Assembly: GCA_016803235.1 (NCBI GenBank) | Contig: JADCLI010000045.1 | Span: 1-49,110 of the forward strand | DNA length: 49,110 bases | Origin: Pimelobacter simplex | GTDB lineage: Bacteria > Actinomycetota > Actinomycetes > Propionibacteriales > Nocardioidaceae | Reading direction: 5' to 3' | Shown here: in pieces, positions 24,151-37,823 of the stretch | Numbering within the stretch: position 1 is the stretch's first letter | Layout: the number at the start of each line of letters is the position of its first letter | Position numbers and translations under genes: made by a program | Notes under the pieces: model-generated | The model's database searches: none | What the model was told of the DNA's origin: nothing | What the model saw: the letters and a program-made list of their open reading frames with translations, nothing else

Positions 24151-24498
24151 TCAGTAGTCCGTGTCGACGCTCGAGCTCGCGACGCCGAGGACCACGATGA
24201 GGATGATGTAGAGCACGATGACGACCACGCCGGCGATGGCGCTCCAGATGGCGAACTTCTTCGCCTTCTCGGCCGACTCGTTGGCGCCCGCGACGTCGCC
24301 GGCAGCCCACTTGCCGTTGACCTGCGCGGCGAACACGATCGAGGCGACGCCGAGCGGGAGGCAGCAGAACAGGGTCGTGAGGATCGCCCACACCAGGTTG
24401 TTGTTCGGCGGCGGGCCCTGGGGAGCGCCGCCGTATCCGTAGCCGCCGGCGGGCGGCGGGGGCGGGGTGCCGTAGTTCGGCGGCTCGTTGTAGCTCAC
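24151..24498 (-). CDS. CD225/dispanin-family membrane protein
   Basis: 115 residues. After a Pro/Gly/Tyr-rich head (MSYNEPPNYGTPPPPP) comes a CD225-type core: NLVWAILTTLFCCLPLGVAS, then IVFAAQVNGKWAAGD and a second helix AIAGVVVIVLYIILIVVLGV. Bacterial members have no settled role. It starts at GTG 24498 with AGGGAC about ten bases upstream. A candidate -10 (TAGGGT) lies at 24565-24570, and the DUF2752 and DUF4190 genes follow in the same direction. The head closely resembles that of the DUF4190 protein. Confidence 0.83.
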   Translation of the reverse strand: MSYNEPPNYGTPPPPPAGGYGYGGAPQGPPPNNNLVWAILTTLFCCLPLGVASIVFAAQVNGKWAAGDVAGANESAEKAKKFAIWSAIAGVVVIVLYIILIVVLGVASSSVDTDY

Positions 24499-24564
24499 GA
24501 TGAGGTCCCTTCTCAGGTGTGCGGGTGGTCGTGTGGCCCGACCGAGTTCCGGGCGGTGTGTGGA

Positions 24565-24570
24565 ACCCTA
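24565..24570 (-). promoter_or_regulatory. Candidate -10 element (TAGGGT) for the CD225 gene run
   Basis: The minus-strand TAGGGT lies 66 bases before the CD225 start, giving a leader of about 60 bases. The rest of the 24499-24683 gap also has to hold the trpC promoter. There I see only a CCACGCGTGG palindrome near 24592-24601 and a GGAGG before trpC; no Trp-rich leader peptide is visible. Confidence 0.4.
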
Positions 24571-24683
24571 ACGGCCGCGTGCCACACTCGACACCACGCG
24601 TGGGTGTGTCGGTGCCGTCGGACCTTCCCCCGCGCTGCGCAGTTTGAACCAGACCACCACGTAAAACGTCACGGAGGCGTCAG

Positions 24684-25486
24684 ATGTCGGCCCCCCAGGC
24701 CCCCCAGTCCACGGTGCTGGACGGGATCGTCGCCGGAGTGCTCGAGGACCTCGCCGCCCGCCAGGCGGTCACCTCGGAGGCGGACCTGCGGGCCGCGCTC
24801 GCCGACGTCGACCCGCCGCGCGACCCGATGCCGCACTTCCGCACGGCGGGCTCGAGCGTGATCGCCGAGGTCAAGCGCAAGAGCCCCAGCAAGGGCGCGC
24901 TCGCCGCCATCCCCGACCCCGCGGCCCTCGCGGCGGAGTACGCCGCCGGCGGCGCGGGCGCGATCAGCGTGCTCACCGAGCAGCGCCGGTTCGGCGGCAG
25001 CCTCGCCGACCTGCGCGCGGTCCGGGCGGTGGTCGACGTACCCGTGCTCCGCAAGGACTTCATCGTCACCGAGTTCCAGCTCCTCGAGGCCCGCGCGGCC
25101 GGCGCCGACCTGGCGCTGCTGATGGTGGTCTCGCTGCCGGGGGAGCGACTGCGCCGGCTCCACGACTTCGCCCGCGAGCTCGGACTCACGGTGCTGATGG
25201 AGGTCCACGACGAGGAGGAGACCGCCCGCGCGGTCGAGGTCGGCGCCGAGCTGATCGGCGTCAACGCCCGCAACCTCAAGACGCTCGAGGTCGACCTCGA
25301 CGTGTTCGGCCGGCTCGCGCCCCTCATCCCGGACGACCGGGTCAAGGTCGCCGAGTCCGGCATCTTCGGGCCGCAGGACGTCGAGCGGTTCGTCGGCGAG
25401 GGTGCCCGTGTGGTGCTCGTCGGCGAGGCGCTCGTGAAGGACGGCGCACCGCGCCGGGCAGTCGCAGCAATGACGGGAATCACTGC

Positions 25487-25490
<4 letters not shown>
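24684..25490 (+). CDS. trpC: Indole-3-glycerol phosphate synthase
   Basis: 268-residue barrel enzyme that cyclises CdRP to indole-3-glycerol phosphate. Motifs are in order: VIAEVKRKSPSKG (catalytic Lys), SVLTEQRRFGGS, VLRKDFIVTEFQ (catalytic Lys), LIGVNARNLKT and KVAESGI. It is a stand-alone enzyme without a fused TrpF, consistent with PriA supplying that activity. ATG 24684 has GGAGG eight bases upstream. trpB begins at the ATGA of its stop. Confidence 0.97.
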
Positions 25491-26721
<1,231 letters not shown>

Positions 26722-26725
<4 letters not shown>

Positions 26726-27519
26726 GCACCACGAGCACCGCGTTCGAGAAGGCGCGGGCCGAGGGCCGGGCGACCCTGGTCGGCTACCTGCCGGCCGGCT
26801 TCCCCGACGTCGAGGGCAGCATCGCCGCCCTGAAGGTGATGGTCGAGGCCGGCTGCGACGTGATCGAGATCGGGCTGCCCTACAGCGACCCGGTCATGGA
26901 CGGTCCGATCATCCAGGCTGCCGCGCAGCAGGCGCTCGACGCCGGCATCCGCACCGACGACGTGCTGCGGGTCGTCGAGGCGGTCGCCGCCACCGGCGCC
27001 CCCACGCTCGTGATGACCTACTGGAACCCGGTCGAGCGGTACGGCGTCGAGCGCTTCGCGCAGGGCCTCGCCGACGCCGGGGGAGCGGGCCTGATCACGC
27101 CCGACCTCACGCCGGACTACGCCCCCGAGTGGATCGCCGCTGCCGACGCGCGCGACCTCGACAAGGTCTTCCTCGTGGCCCCGTCGTCGACCGACGAGCG
27201 GATCGCGCTGACCACGGCCGCCTCGCGCGGCTTCGTCTACGCCACCGGCATCATGGGCGTCACCGGCACCAAGCAGGCGACCGCCGCCGGCGTCGCGCCG
27301 CTGATCGCCCGGACCAAGGCGACCACCGACCTGCCGGTCGGCGTCGGCGTCGGGGTCAGCACCGGCGCGCAGGCGGCCGACCTGGCGTCGTACGCCGACG
27401 GGGTGATCGTGGGCTCCGCCTTCGTCCGCACCCTGCTCGACCATCCCGGGGACCGCGCCGCGGGACTGGCCGCCCTCGCGGCCCTCACCGAGGAGCTCGC
27501 CGGAGGCGTCCGTGCGTAG
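26722..27519 (+). CDS. trpA: Tryptophan synthase alpha subunit
   Basis: 265 residues, the barrel that releases indole from indole-3-glycerol phosphate and channels it to TrpB. The catalytic Glu and Asp are in VIEIGLPYSDPVMDGP. The phosphate-binding end GVGVGVSTGAQA and VIVGSAF are conserved. The start is the GTG overlapping the trpB stop (GTGA). The next gene, a SCO lipoprotein, overlaps by eight bases, which extends the operon to lgt. Confidence 0.96.
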
Positions 27520-28120
27520 CCTGCGGTACGGGTCGGCCGTCCTCCTCGCGGTGCTCGCCCTGGTGCTGTCGGCCTGCAGCGGGGCGCCCGACACCTTCAG
27601 CGGCAGCCGGCTGTCCAACCCCTACAAGGCGGCGGACATCGCGCTGACCGACACGAGCGGGGCGCCGTACTCCCTGGCCACGGACACCACGAAGCCGCTC
27701 ACCCTGGTCTTCTTCGGCTACACCAGCTGTCCCGACTTCTGCCCGATGGTGATGAACAACCTGGCCGCGGCGATGAACCGGCTCGACGCGGCGGACCGCA
27801 AGAAGGTCGACGTGGTCTTCGTGACCACCGACCCGGCCCGCGACGACCAGGCGACGCTGCGCGCCTACCTCGACAGCTACGACGAGGACTTCATCGGAGT
27901 CACCGGCGACCTCGACCAGATCATCGAGGCCGGCGAGTCGCTGCACGTCTATGTCAGCGACGGCAAGAAGCTGCCCACCGGCGGCTACGACCTCGGCGGC
28001 CACACCACCAGCACGTTCGCCATCGACCGCGACCACCAGGCCGTGGCGCTGTGGAGCCAGGAGACCTCCAGCGCGGAGTTCGCCGCGGACATCCACACCC
28101 TGCTGACCGACGACGAGTAA
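27512..28120 (+). CDS. SCO/SenC-family copper-handling lipoprotein
   Basis: 202 residues. The signal peptide ends in the lipobox LVLSAC, so it is anchored outside the membrane. The thioredoxin-like SCO domain has the copper or redox motif SCPDFCP (CxxxC) and the distal His in GGHTTSTFAID. SCO proteins deliver copper or reduce cysteines of cytochrome c oxidase subunit II. GTG 27512 is preceded by GGAGG at five bases. It is wedged between trpA and lgt; Lgt would be its modifying enzyme. No oxidase genes are in the window. Confidence 0.92.
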   Translation: MRSLRYGSAVLLAVLALVLSACSGAPDTFSGSRLSNPYKAADIALTDTSGAPYSLATDTTKPLTLVFFGYTSCPDFCPMVMNNLAAAMNRLDAADRKKVDVVFVTTDPARDDQATLRAYLDSYDEDFIGVTGDLDQIIEAGESLHVYVSDGKKLPTGGYDLGGHTTSTFAIDRDHQAVALWSQETSSAEFAADIHTLLTDDE

Positions 28121-28146
28121 GACGAGCAACCAGACCAGGAGTCGCC

Positions 28147-29136
28147 GTGCTTCCCGCGCTCATCGCTGCCACCATCCCCAGCCCGTCGCAGGGCGTGTGG
28201 CACCTCGGGCCGTTCCCGCTGCGCGGCTACGCCCTGTGTATCATCCTCGGGATCGTCGTGGCGATCTGGATCGGCGAGAAGCGCTGGCAGGCCCGCGGCG
28301 GCACGCTCGGCGAGGTCCAGGACGTCGCGATCTGGGCGGTCCCGTTCGGGCTCGTCGGCGCCCGGCTCTACCACGTCGCCACCGACTGGGAGAAGTACTT
28401 CGGCGACGGCGGCGAGCCGATCCGCGCCCTCTACGTCTGGGAGGGCGGGCTCGGCATCTGGGGCGGCGTCGCGCTCGGCGCGCTCGGCGCGTGGATCGGT
28501 GCCCGCCGGCGCGGGATCAAGCTGCTGCCCCTCCTGGACGCGCTCGCCCCCGGCGTCCTGGTCGCCCAGGCGATCGGCCGCTGGGGCAACTGGTTCAACC
28601 AGGAGCTCTACGGCCGGCCCACCGACCTGCCGTGGGGACTGGAGATCGACCAGGAGCACTGGCAGTGCCTCGTCGACGGCGTGCAGAGCAGCGGCGCCAG
28701 CTGCGGCGTGGCGCTGGGCGGCCCGTACGCCGAGGGCACCGTCTTCCACCCGACCTTCCTCTACGAGTGCCTGTGGAACCTGGCGGCCTTCGCGCTCATC
28801 ATCTGGCTCGAGCGTCGCTTCCGGCTCGGTCACGGCCGGGTGATGGCGGTCTACGTCATGGCCTACACGCTGGGCCGCGGCTGGATCGAGTACCTCCGGG
28901 TCGACAACGTCCAGCTCGAGGACGTGCTCGGCCTGCGGTTCAACGTGTGGACCTCGATCGTGCTGTTCGTCCTCTCCGCCGCCTACTTCGTGTGGGCCAC
29001 GAGGAACCGGCCCGGCCGCGAGGAGGACGTGTACGTCGACGGGCGCGGTCCCGCCGCTGGGGCCGACGCTGGGGCCGGCGCCGAGGACGAGCGGGCCGAT
29101 GTGACCGGCGACGCATCCACGGACGAAAACGATTGA
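28147..29136 (+). CDS. lgt: Prolipoprotein diacylglyceryl transferase
   Basis: 329 residues, polytopic membrane enzyme that transfers diacylglyceryl to the lipobox Cys of prolipoproteins. The signature GRWGNWFNQELYGRP is intact, and the conserved FHPTFLYECLWN and GRGWIEYLRVD segments are present. The C-terminal ~50 residues after the last helix are a disordered, Gly/Ala/Asp/Glu-rich tail, commonly seen in actinobacterial Lgt. GTG 28147 has AGGAG five bases upstream. It follows the SCO gene by 26 bases, probably the end of the trp operon. Confidence 0.95.
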   Translation: MLPALIAATIPSPSQGVWHLGPFPLRGYALCIILGIVVAIWIGEKRWQARGGTLGEVQDVAIWAVPFGLVGARLYHVATDWEKYFGDGGEPIRALYVWEGGLGIWGGVALGALGAWIGARRRGIKLLPLLDALAPGVLVAQAIGRWGNWFNQELYGRPTDLPWGLEIDQEHWQCLVDGVQSSGASCGVALGGPYAEGTVFHPTFLYECLWNLAAFALIIWLERRFRLGHGRVMAVYVMAYTLGRGWIEYLRVDNVQLEDVLGLRFNVWTSIVLFVLSAAYFVWATRNRPGREEDVYVDGRGPAAGADAGAGAEDERADVTGDASTDEND

Positions 29137-29158
29137 ACACACGCAGTTGACATCCTGC

Positions 29159-29164
29159 TAACCT
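29159..29164 (+). promoter_or_regulatory. Candidate -10 element (TAACCT) for gltBD
   Basis: TAACCT in the 143-base gap between lgt and gltB would give a leader of about 110 bases. The best -35-like match, TTGAAC at 29133-29138, is 20 bases away, which is long. The perfect TTGACA at 29147 is too close to serve this hexamer. The call is tentative. Confidence 0.3.
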
Positions 29165-29279
29165 GAGGGCTCCGCCGCGTGGGCCAGTGCCGTCCCTTGC
29201 GCCCCACCTTCTGTTAGTCCCTCCTTCGGCCCGCGGGGTCGACCGGACGGACACAGACGTAGTCGACGGGAGAACCCTG

Positions 29280-33837
<4,558 letters not shown>

Positions 33838-33845
<8 letters not shown>

Positions 33846-35307
33846 CCCCAAGGGTTTTCTCAAGCACACCCGTGAGGTGGCCGGGCGTCGTCCGGTCGAG
33901 GAGCGGGTCGGCGACTGGGACGAGGTCTACCCGGGCGGGATCGGTCGCGCACTGCTGCCGATCATCAACGTCCAGGCCAGTCGCTGCATGGACTGCGGGA
34001 TCCCGTTCTGCCACTCCGGCTGCCCGCTGGGCAACATCATCCCGGAGTGGAACGACCTGGTCTGGCGCGACGACTGGGACGGTGCCATCGAGCGCCTGCA
34101 CGCGACCAACAACTTCCCGGAGTTCACCGGTCGCCTCTGCCCGGCCCCCTGCGAGACGGCGTGCGTGCTCGGCATCAACCAGCCGGCGGTCACGATCAAG
34201 AACATCGAGGTCTCGATCATCGACCGGGCCTACGAGTCGGGCTTCGTGCGGCCCCAGCCGCCCGAGTGGCTGACCGGCAAGACCGTCGCCGTGATCGGCT
34301 CCGGTCCCGCGGGCCTCGCCGCCGCCCAGCAGCTCACCCGGGCCGGCCACACCGTGGCCGTCTACGAGCGGGCCGACCAGCCCGGTGGCCTGCTGCGCTA
34401 CGGCATCCCCGAGTTCAAGATGGAGAAGAAGCACGTCGAGCGCCGGCTCGACCAGATGCGCCGCGAGGGCACGGTCTTCCGCTCCGGCGTCGAGGTCGGC
34501 ACCGGCAAGCTGACCGGTGACGCCCTCAAGGACCGGTTCGACGCCGTCGTGCTGGCCATCGGCTCCACCGTCGCGCGCGACCTGCCGGTCCCGGGACGTG
34601 AGCTCGGCGGCATCCACCAGGCGATGGAGTTCCTCCCGCAGGCCAACCGGGTCGCGCTGGGGGAGACGGTCGAGGGCCAGATCCGCGCCGACGGCAAGCA
34701 CGTCGTCATCATCGGCGGCGGTGACACGGGTGCCGACTGCCTCGGCACCTCGATCCGCCAGGGCGCGGCCTCGATCACCCAGCTCGAGATCATGCCCCAG
34801 CCGACGGAGGACCGTCCGAACGGGCAGCCCTGGCCGACGTACCCGATGATCTACCGGGTCTCCTCCGCGCACGAGGAGGGTGGCGAGCGGGTCTACTCGG
34901 TCTCCACCAAGGAGTTCCTCGGCGACGAGGACGGCAACGTCCGGGCGCTGCGCCTGGTCGAGGTCTCCTTCGAGGACGGCAGGCTGGTCGAGCACGAGGG
35001 CACCGAGCGGGAGATCCCGGCCGACCTGGTCCTCTTCGCGATGGGCTTCCTCGGCCCCGAGCAGGGCGGACTGGTCGAGCAGCTCGGCCTCGAGCTCGAC
35101 GAGCGCGGCAACATCAAGCGCGACGACAGCTACGCGACCAACGTCGAGGGCGTCTTCGTCGCCGGCGACGCCGGTCGCGGCCAGTCGCTCATCGTGTGGG
35201 CGATCGCCGAGGGCCGTGCGGCCGCCGCCGGGGTGGACACCTTCCTCACCGGCAGCACCCAGCTGCCCGCACCGATCCCGCCGACCGCGCGCCCCCTCGT
35301 GGTCTGA
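33838..35307 (+). CDS. gltD: Glutamate synthase (NADPH) small subunit
   Basis: 489 residues, the FAD- and NADPH-binding electron-input subunit of glutamate synthase. Two cysteine clusters near the N-terminus, CMDCGIPFCHSGCPLG (from Cys50) and CPAPCETACVLG, supply the 4Fe-4S centres. The FAD fingerprint is VIGSGPAGLAAAQQ and the NADPH fingerprint is IIGGGDTGADC. A second FAD contact is GVFVAGDAGRGQS. It is coupled to gltB and followed by a strong terminator. Confidence 0.97.
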
Positions 35308-35327
35308 CGGATCCCTCCGGTTCGTAG

Positions 35328-35368
35328 CGCCGACCCGTCCCGTTCACCCGGGACGGGTCGGCGTTTTT
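35328..35368 (+). terminator. Intrinsic terminator after gltD
   Basis: A perfect 15-base-pair stem (35328-35342 with 35349-35363) around the loop ttcacc is followed directly by five T residues. It is the clearest Rho-independent terminator in the window. It separates gltBD from pyk. Confidence 0.95.
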
Positions 35369-35386
35369 GACGTTCCAATTGCCCGA

Positions 35387-35392
35387 TAGGCT
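35387..35392 (+). promoter_or_regulatory. Leaderless-type -10 element (TAGGCT) for pyk
   Basis: TAGGCT, six bases, then GTG 35399. A TTGACG at 35367-35372, overlapping the end of the gltD terminator, is only 14 bases upstream and so would be a poor -35. Confidence 0.55.
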
Positions 35393-35398
35393 CTGGGG

Positions 35399-36862
35399 GT
35401 GCGGAGAGCCAAGATCGTGTGCACCCTGGGTCCGGCCACCAGCTCGGAGCGGAGGATCCGCGAGCTCGTGTACGCCGGCATGGACGTCGCCCGCCTGAAC
35501 ATGAGCCACGGCAGCCACGAGCAGCACGCCGAGGCGTACCGCCTGGTGCGCGAAGCGTCGGACGCCTCTGGTCACGGCGTCGGCATCCTCGCCGACCTCC
35601 AGGGCCCCAAGATCCGCCTCGAGCGCTTCGCCGACGGGCCGGTGCAGCTCCAGCGCGGGCAGCGCTGGACGATCACCACGCGCGACGTCGAGGGCGACGC
35701 CGAGATCTGCGGGACGACGTACAAGGGCCTGCCGGGTGACGTCTCGCCCGGTGACCCGCTGCTCATCGACGACGGCAAGGTCCGGCTGCGGGTCGTCGAC
35801 GTCGTCGACGGCACCGACGTCGTCACCGAGGTGCTGGTGGCGGGCAAGGTGAGCAACAACAAGGGCATCAACCTCCCGGGCGTGGCCGTGTCGGTGCCCG
35901 CCCTGTCCGACAAGGACACCGAGGACCTGCGCTTCGCGCTGCGCCTCGGCGTCGACTTCATCGCTCTCAGCTTCGTGCGCAACGCCGCCGACGCGGAGGA
36001 CGTGCGCGCGATCATGCGCGAGGAGGGGATCGTGGTCCCCGTCATCGCGAAGATCGAGAAGCCGCAGGCCATCGAGAACCTCGACGAGGTCATCGACGCC
36101 TTCGACGCGTTCATGGTGGCCCGCGGCGACCTCGGCGTCGAGTGCCCGCTGGAGGAGGTGCCCTTCCTCCAGAAGAAGATCATCGTCGCGGCGCGCCGCA
36201 ACGCGAAGCCGGTCATCGTCGCCACCCAGATGCTCGAGTCGATGGTCACCAACCCCGCCCCGACCCGCGCGGAGGCCAGCGACGTCGCGAACGCCGTGCT
36301 CGACGGCGCGGACGCCGTCATGCTCTCGGGCGAGACCAGCGTGGGGGAGCACCCCGTCCACACGGTCGAGACGATGGCCCGGATCATCACCGCCACCGAG
36401 GCGCACGCCCTCGTCGACGAGAGCTTCAGCCGCTTCGGTCGCATCGAGTGGGACCCCCACACCACCTCCGGCGTGATCACCAAGGCCGCCGAGGAGGTCG
36501 CCCAGCGGGTCGGCGCCAAGTACGTCGTCGCCTTCACCCAGTCCGGCGACTCCGCCCGCCGGCTGGCCCGCCTGCGCAGCCCGATCCCGGTCCTGGCGTT
36601 CACCCCCGAGGCCCGCTCGCGCTCCCAGCTCGCCGTCAGCTGGGGCGTCGAGGCGTTCCAGACCTCCACCGTCGAGCACACCGACGAGATGGTCCGTCAG
36701 GTCGACGAGGAGCTGCTGCGCATCGGCCGGGTCAAGGAGGGCGACCGCGTCGTCATCGTCGCCGGCAGCCCCCCGGGCATCCCCGGCTCGACCAACGCGC
36801 TGCGCGTGCACCGGATGGGCGACGCGATCAACGAGGTCGCCCCCGCCTACCGGCGGAGCTGA
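35399..36862 (+). CDS. pyk: Pyruvate kinase
   Basis: 487 residues. It converts phosphoenolpyruvate and ADP to pyruvate and ATP. The N-terminal RRAKIVCTLGPAT and ARLNMSHG, the B-domain entry ILADLQGPKIR, the active-site IAKIEKPQAIENLDE, metal-binding ARGDLGVE and the ATQMLESM segment are all present, with the C-terminal regulatory domain. The start is GTG 35399, directly after a -10 element, with no Shine-Dalgarno. Its stop is one base from the 3' end of a convergent tRNA gene, and pdtaR follows; the pyk-pdtaR neighbourhood is familiar from other actinobacteria. Confidence 0.96.
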   Translation: MRRAKIVCTLGPATSSERRIRELVYAGMDVARLNMSHGSHEQHAEAYRLVREASDASGHGVGILADLQGPKIRLERFADGPVQLQRGQRWTITTRDVEGDAEICGTTYKGLPGDVSPGDPLLIDDGKVRLRVVDVVDGTDVVTEVLVAGKVSNNKGINLPGVAVSVPALSDKDTEDLRFALRLGVDFIALSFVRNAADAEDVRAIMREEGIVVPVIAKIEKPQAIENLDEVIDAFDAFMVARGDLGVECPLEEVPFLQKKIIVAARRNAKPVIVATQMLESMVTNPAPTRAEASDVANAVLDGADAVMLSGETSVGEHPVHTVETMARIITATEAHALVDESFSRFGRIEWDPHTTSGVITKAAEEVAQRVGAKYVVAFTQSGDSARRLARLRSPIPVLAFTPEARSRSQLAVSWGVEAFQTSTVEHTDEMVRQVDEELLRIGRVKEGDRVVIVAGSPPGIPGSTNALRVHRMGDAINEVAPAYRRS

Positions 36863-36863
36863 G

Positions 36864-36936
36864 TGCCCCGGGTGGGATTCGAACCCACACTGGATGTGGT
36901 TTGAGCACATTGTCTCTGCCGTTGGACTACCGGGGC
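36864..36936 (-). tRNA. tRNA with anticodon CAA (Leu, UUG) but a short variable loop
   Basis: On the minus strand the acceptor strands GCCCCGG and CCGGGGC pair over seven bases, with A73 as discriminator and no encoded CCA. The T-arm is GTGGG-TTCGAAT-CCCAC. The anticodon arm is ATGTG-CTCAAAC-CACAT, which places CAA at positions 34-36 after U33. T8, A14 and the D-loop GG are present, but the D-stem is weak (about three pairs). The variable region is only five bases (CCAGT), so the molecule is class I, whereas ordinary bacterial tRNA-Leu has a long variable arm. The 73-base length is normal for class I. Confidence 0.85.
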
Positions 36937-36994
36937 AGGCACCGCAGCAAACCGTAGCCGAGACACTCCTCCGGCCCCGCACCGCCCGGCCCGA

Positions 36995-37000
36995 TAGCCT
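36995..37000 (+). promoter_or_regulatory. Leaderless-type -10 element (TAGCCT) for pdtaR
   Basis: TAGCCT is followed by gacccc and the GTG start at 37007. It lies 58 bases from the 5' end of the divergent tRNA gene. Confidence 0.55.
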
Positions 37001-37006
37001 GACCCC

Positions 37007-37624
37007 GTGACCGAGACCGCCCCGAACGAGCAGCCGCAGCCCCGCACCGTGGTCATCGCGGAGGACGAGACCCTCATCCGGATGGACCTCGCCGAGATGC
37101 TGGCCGAGGAGGGGTACGACGTCGTGGGGCAGGCCGGCGACGGGCAGAAGGCGATCGAGCTCGCGGAGGAGCTGCGGCCCGACCTGGTCATCCTCGACGT
37201 GAAGATGCCGGTGCTCGACGGGATCGCGGCCGCCGAGGCGATCGCCGGCCAGCGGATCGCCCCGGTCGTGATGCTGACCGCGTTCTCGCAGCGCGACCTG
37301 GTGGAGCGGGCGCGGGAGGCGGGTGCGATGTCGTACCTCGTGAAGCCGTTCTCGCAGTCGGACCTGGTGCCCGCGATCGAGATGGCCGTGAGCCGGTTCG
37401 CGGAGATCCGCCAGCTCGAGGACGAGGTCAGCGACCTCACCGAGCGGCTCGAGACGCGCAAGGCGGTCGACCGGGCGAAGGGCATCCTCCAGGAGCAGCT
37501 GTCGCTCTCGGAGTCCGAGGCGTTCCGGTGGATCCAGAAGACGGCCATGGACCTGCGGATGTCGATGCGCGAGGTGGCCGACGGCGTGGTGACCCACGGC
37601 GTCCCGGGTGCGCCGACGCCCTGA
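37007..37624 (+). CDS. pdtaR: ANTAR-domain response regulator (PdtaR-like antiterminator)
   Basis: 205 residues. A receiver domain (about 14-130) has the acidic pocket VIAEDETLIRMD, phosphoacceptor Asp in LVILDVKMP and Lys in YLVKPFSQSD. A linking helix leads to a C-terminal ANTAR domain (LETRKAVDRAKGILQEQLSL, then FRWIQKTAMDLRMSMREVA). ANTAR proteins bind paired RNA hairpins and prevent termination. The M. tuberculosis orthologue is phosphorylated by the histidine kinase PdtaS, which is not encoded in this window. The start is GTG 37007, probably leaderless. Confidence 0.93.
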   Translation: MTETAPNEQPQPRTVVIAEDETLIRMDLAEMLAEEGYDVVGQAGDGQKAIELAEELRPDLVILDVKMPVLDGIAAAEAIAGQRIAPVVMLTAFSQRDLVERAREAGAMSYLVKPFSQSDLVPAIEMAVSRFAEIRQLEDEVSDLTERLETRKAVDRAKGILQEQLSLSESEAFRWIQKTAMDLRMSMREVADGVVTHGVPGAPTP

Positions 37625-37678
37625 GCAGGGCTGACCTGCGACCTCGCAACGGCGTAAATCGTCCGACGTTCGGGTCCT

Positions 37679-37712
37679 CCAGGTAACAGATTCGTCATGA
37701 TTTGTGACCTGG
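37679..37712. promoter_or_regulatory. Inverted repeat upstream of livK (possible operator)
   Basis: Ten-base arms ccaggtaaca and tgtgacctgg match in nine positions around a 14-base AT-rich spacer. The centre lies about 65 bases before the expected livK transcription start. It could bind a dimeric regulator of the importer. No family-specific box is recognised with confidence. Confidence 0.45.
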
Positions 37713-37749
37713 GCCACCGAGTTGCTTCCACCGCCCCCCTGCGCCGGTG

Positions 37750-37755
37750 TAGGTT
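37750..37755 (+). promoter_or_regulatory. Candidate -10 element (TAGGTT) for the liv operon
   Basis: TAGGTT predicts a leader of about 60 bases before TTG 37824. That leader can fold: CGGCAGG (37760-37766) pairs with CCTGCCG (37792-37798), enclosing a smaller GCGG-CGA-CCGC hairpin at 37779-37789. AAGGAAG at 37807-37813 is the likely ribosome site. Confidence 0.45.
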
Positions 37756-37823
37756 CCCGCGGCAGGACATCCCGGTGGGCGGCGACCGCTGCCTGCCGGA
37801 TCGAACAAGGAAGCGGGACTGTC

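Noticed and set aside
24580..24683. Possible trp leader peptide or attenuator before trpC
   Set aside because: The short frames in this stretch contain no run of Trp codons and no paired terminator hairpin with a U-run.
29147..29152. Perfect TTGACA upstream of gltB as a -35 element
   Set aside because: The nearest -10-like TAACCT is only six bases downstream, and nothing suitable lies 16-19 bases away, so it cannot be paired.
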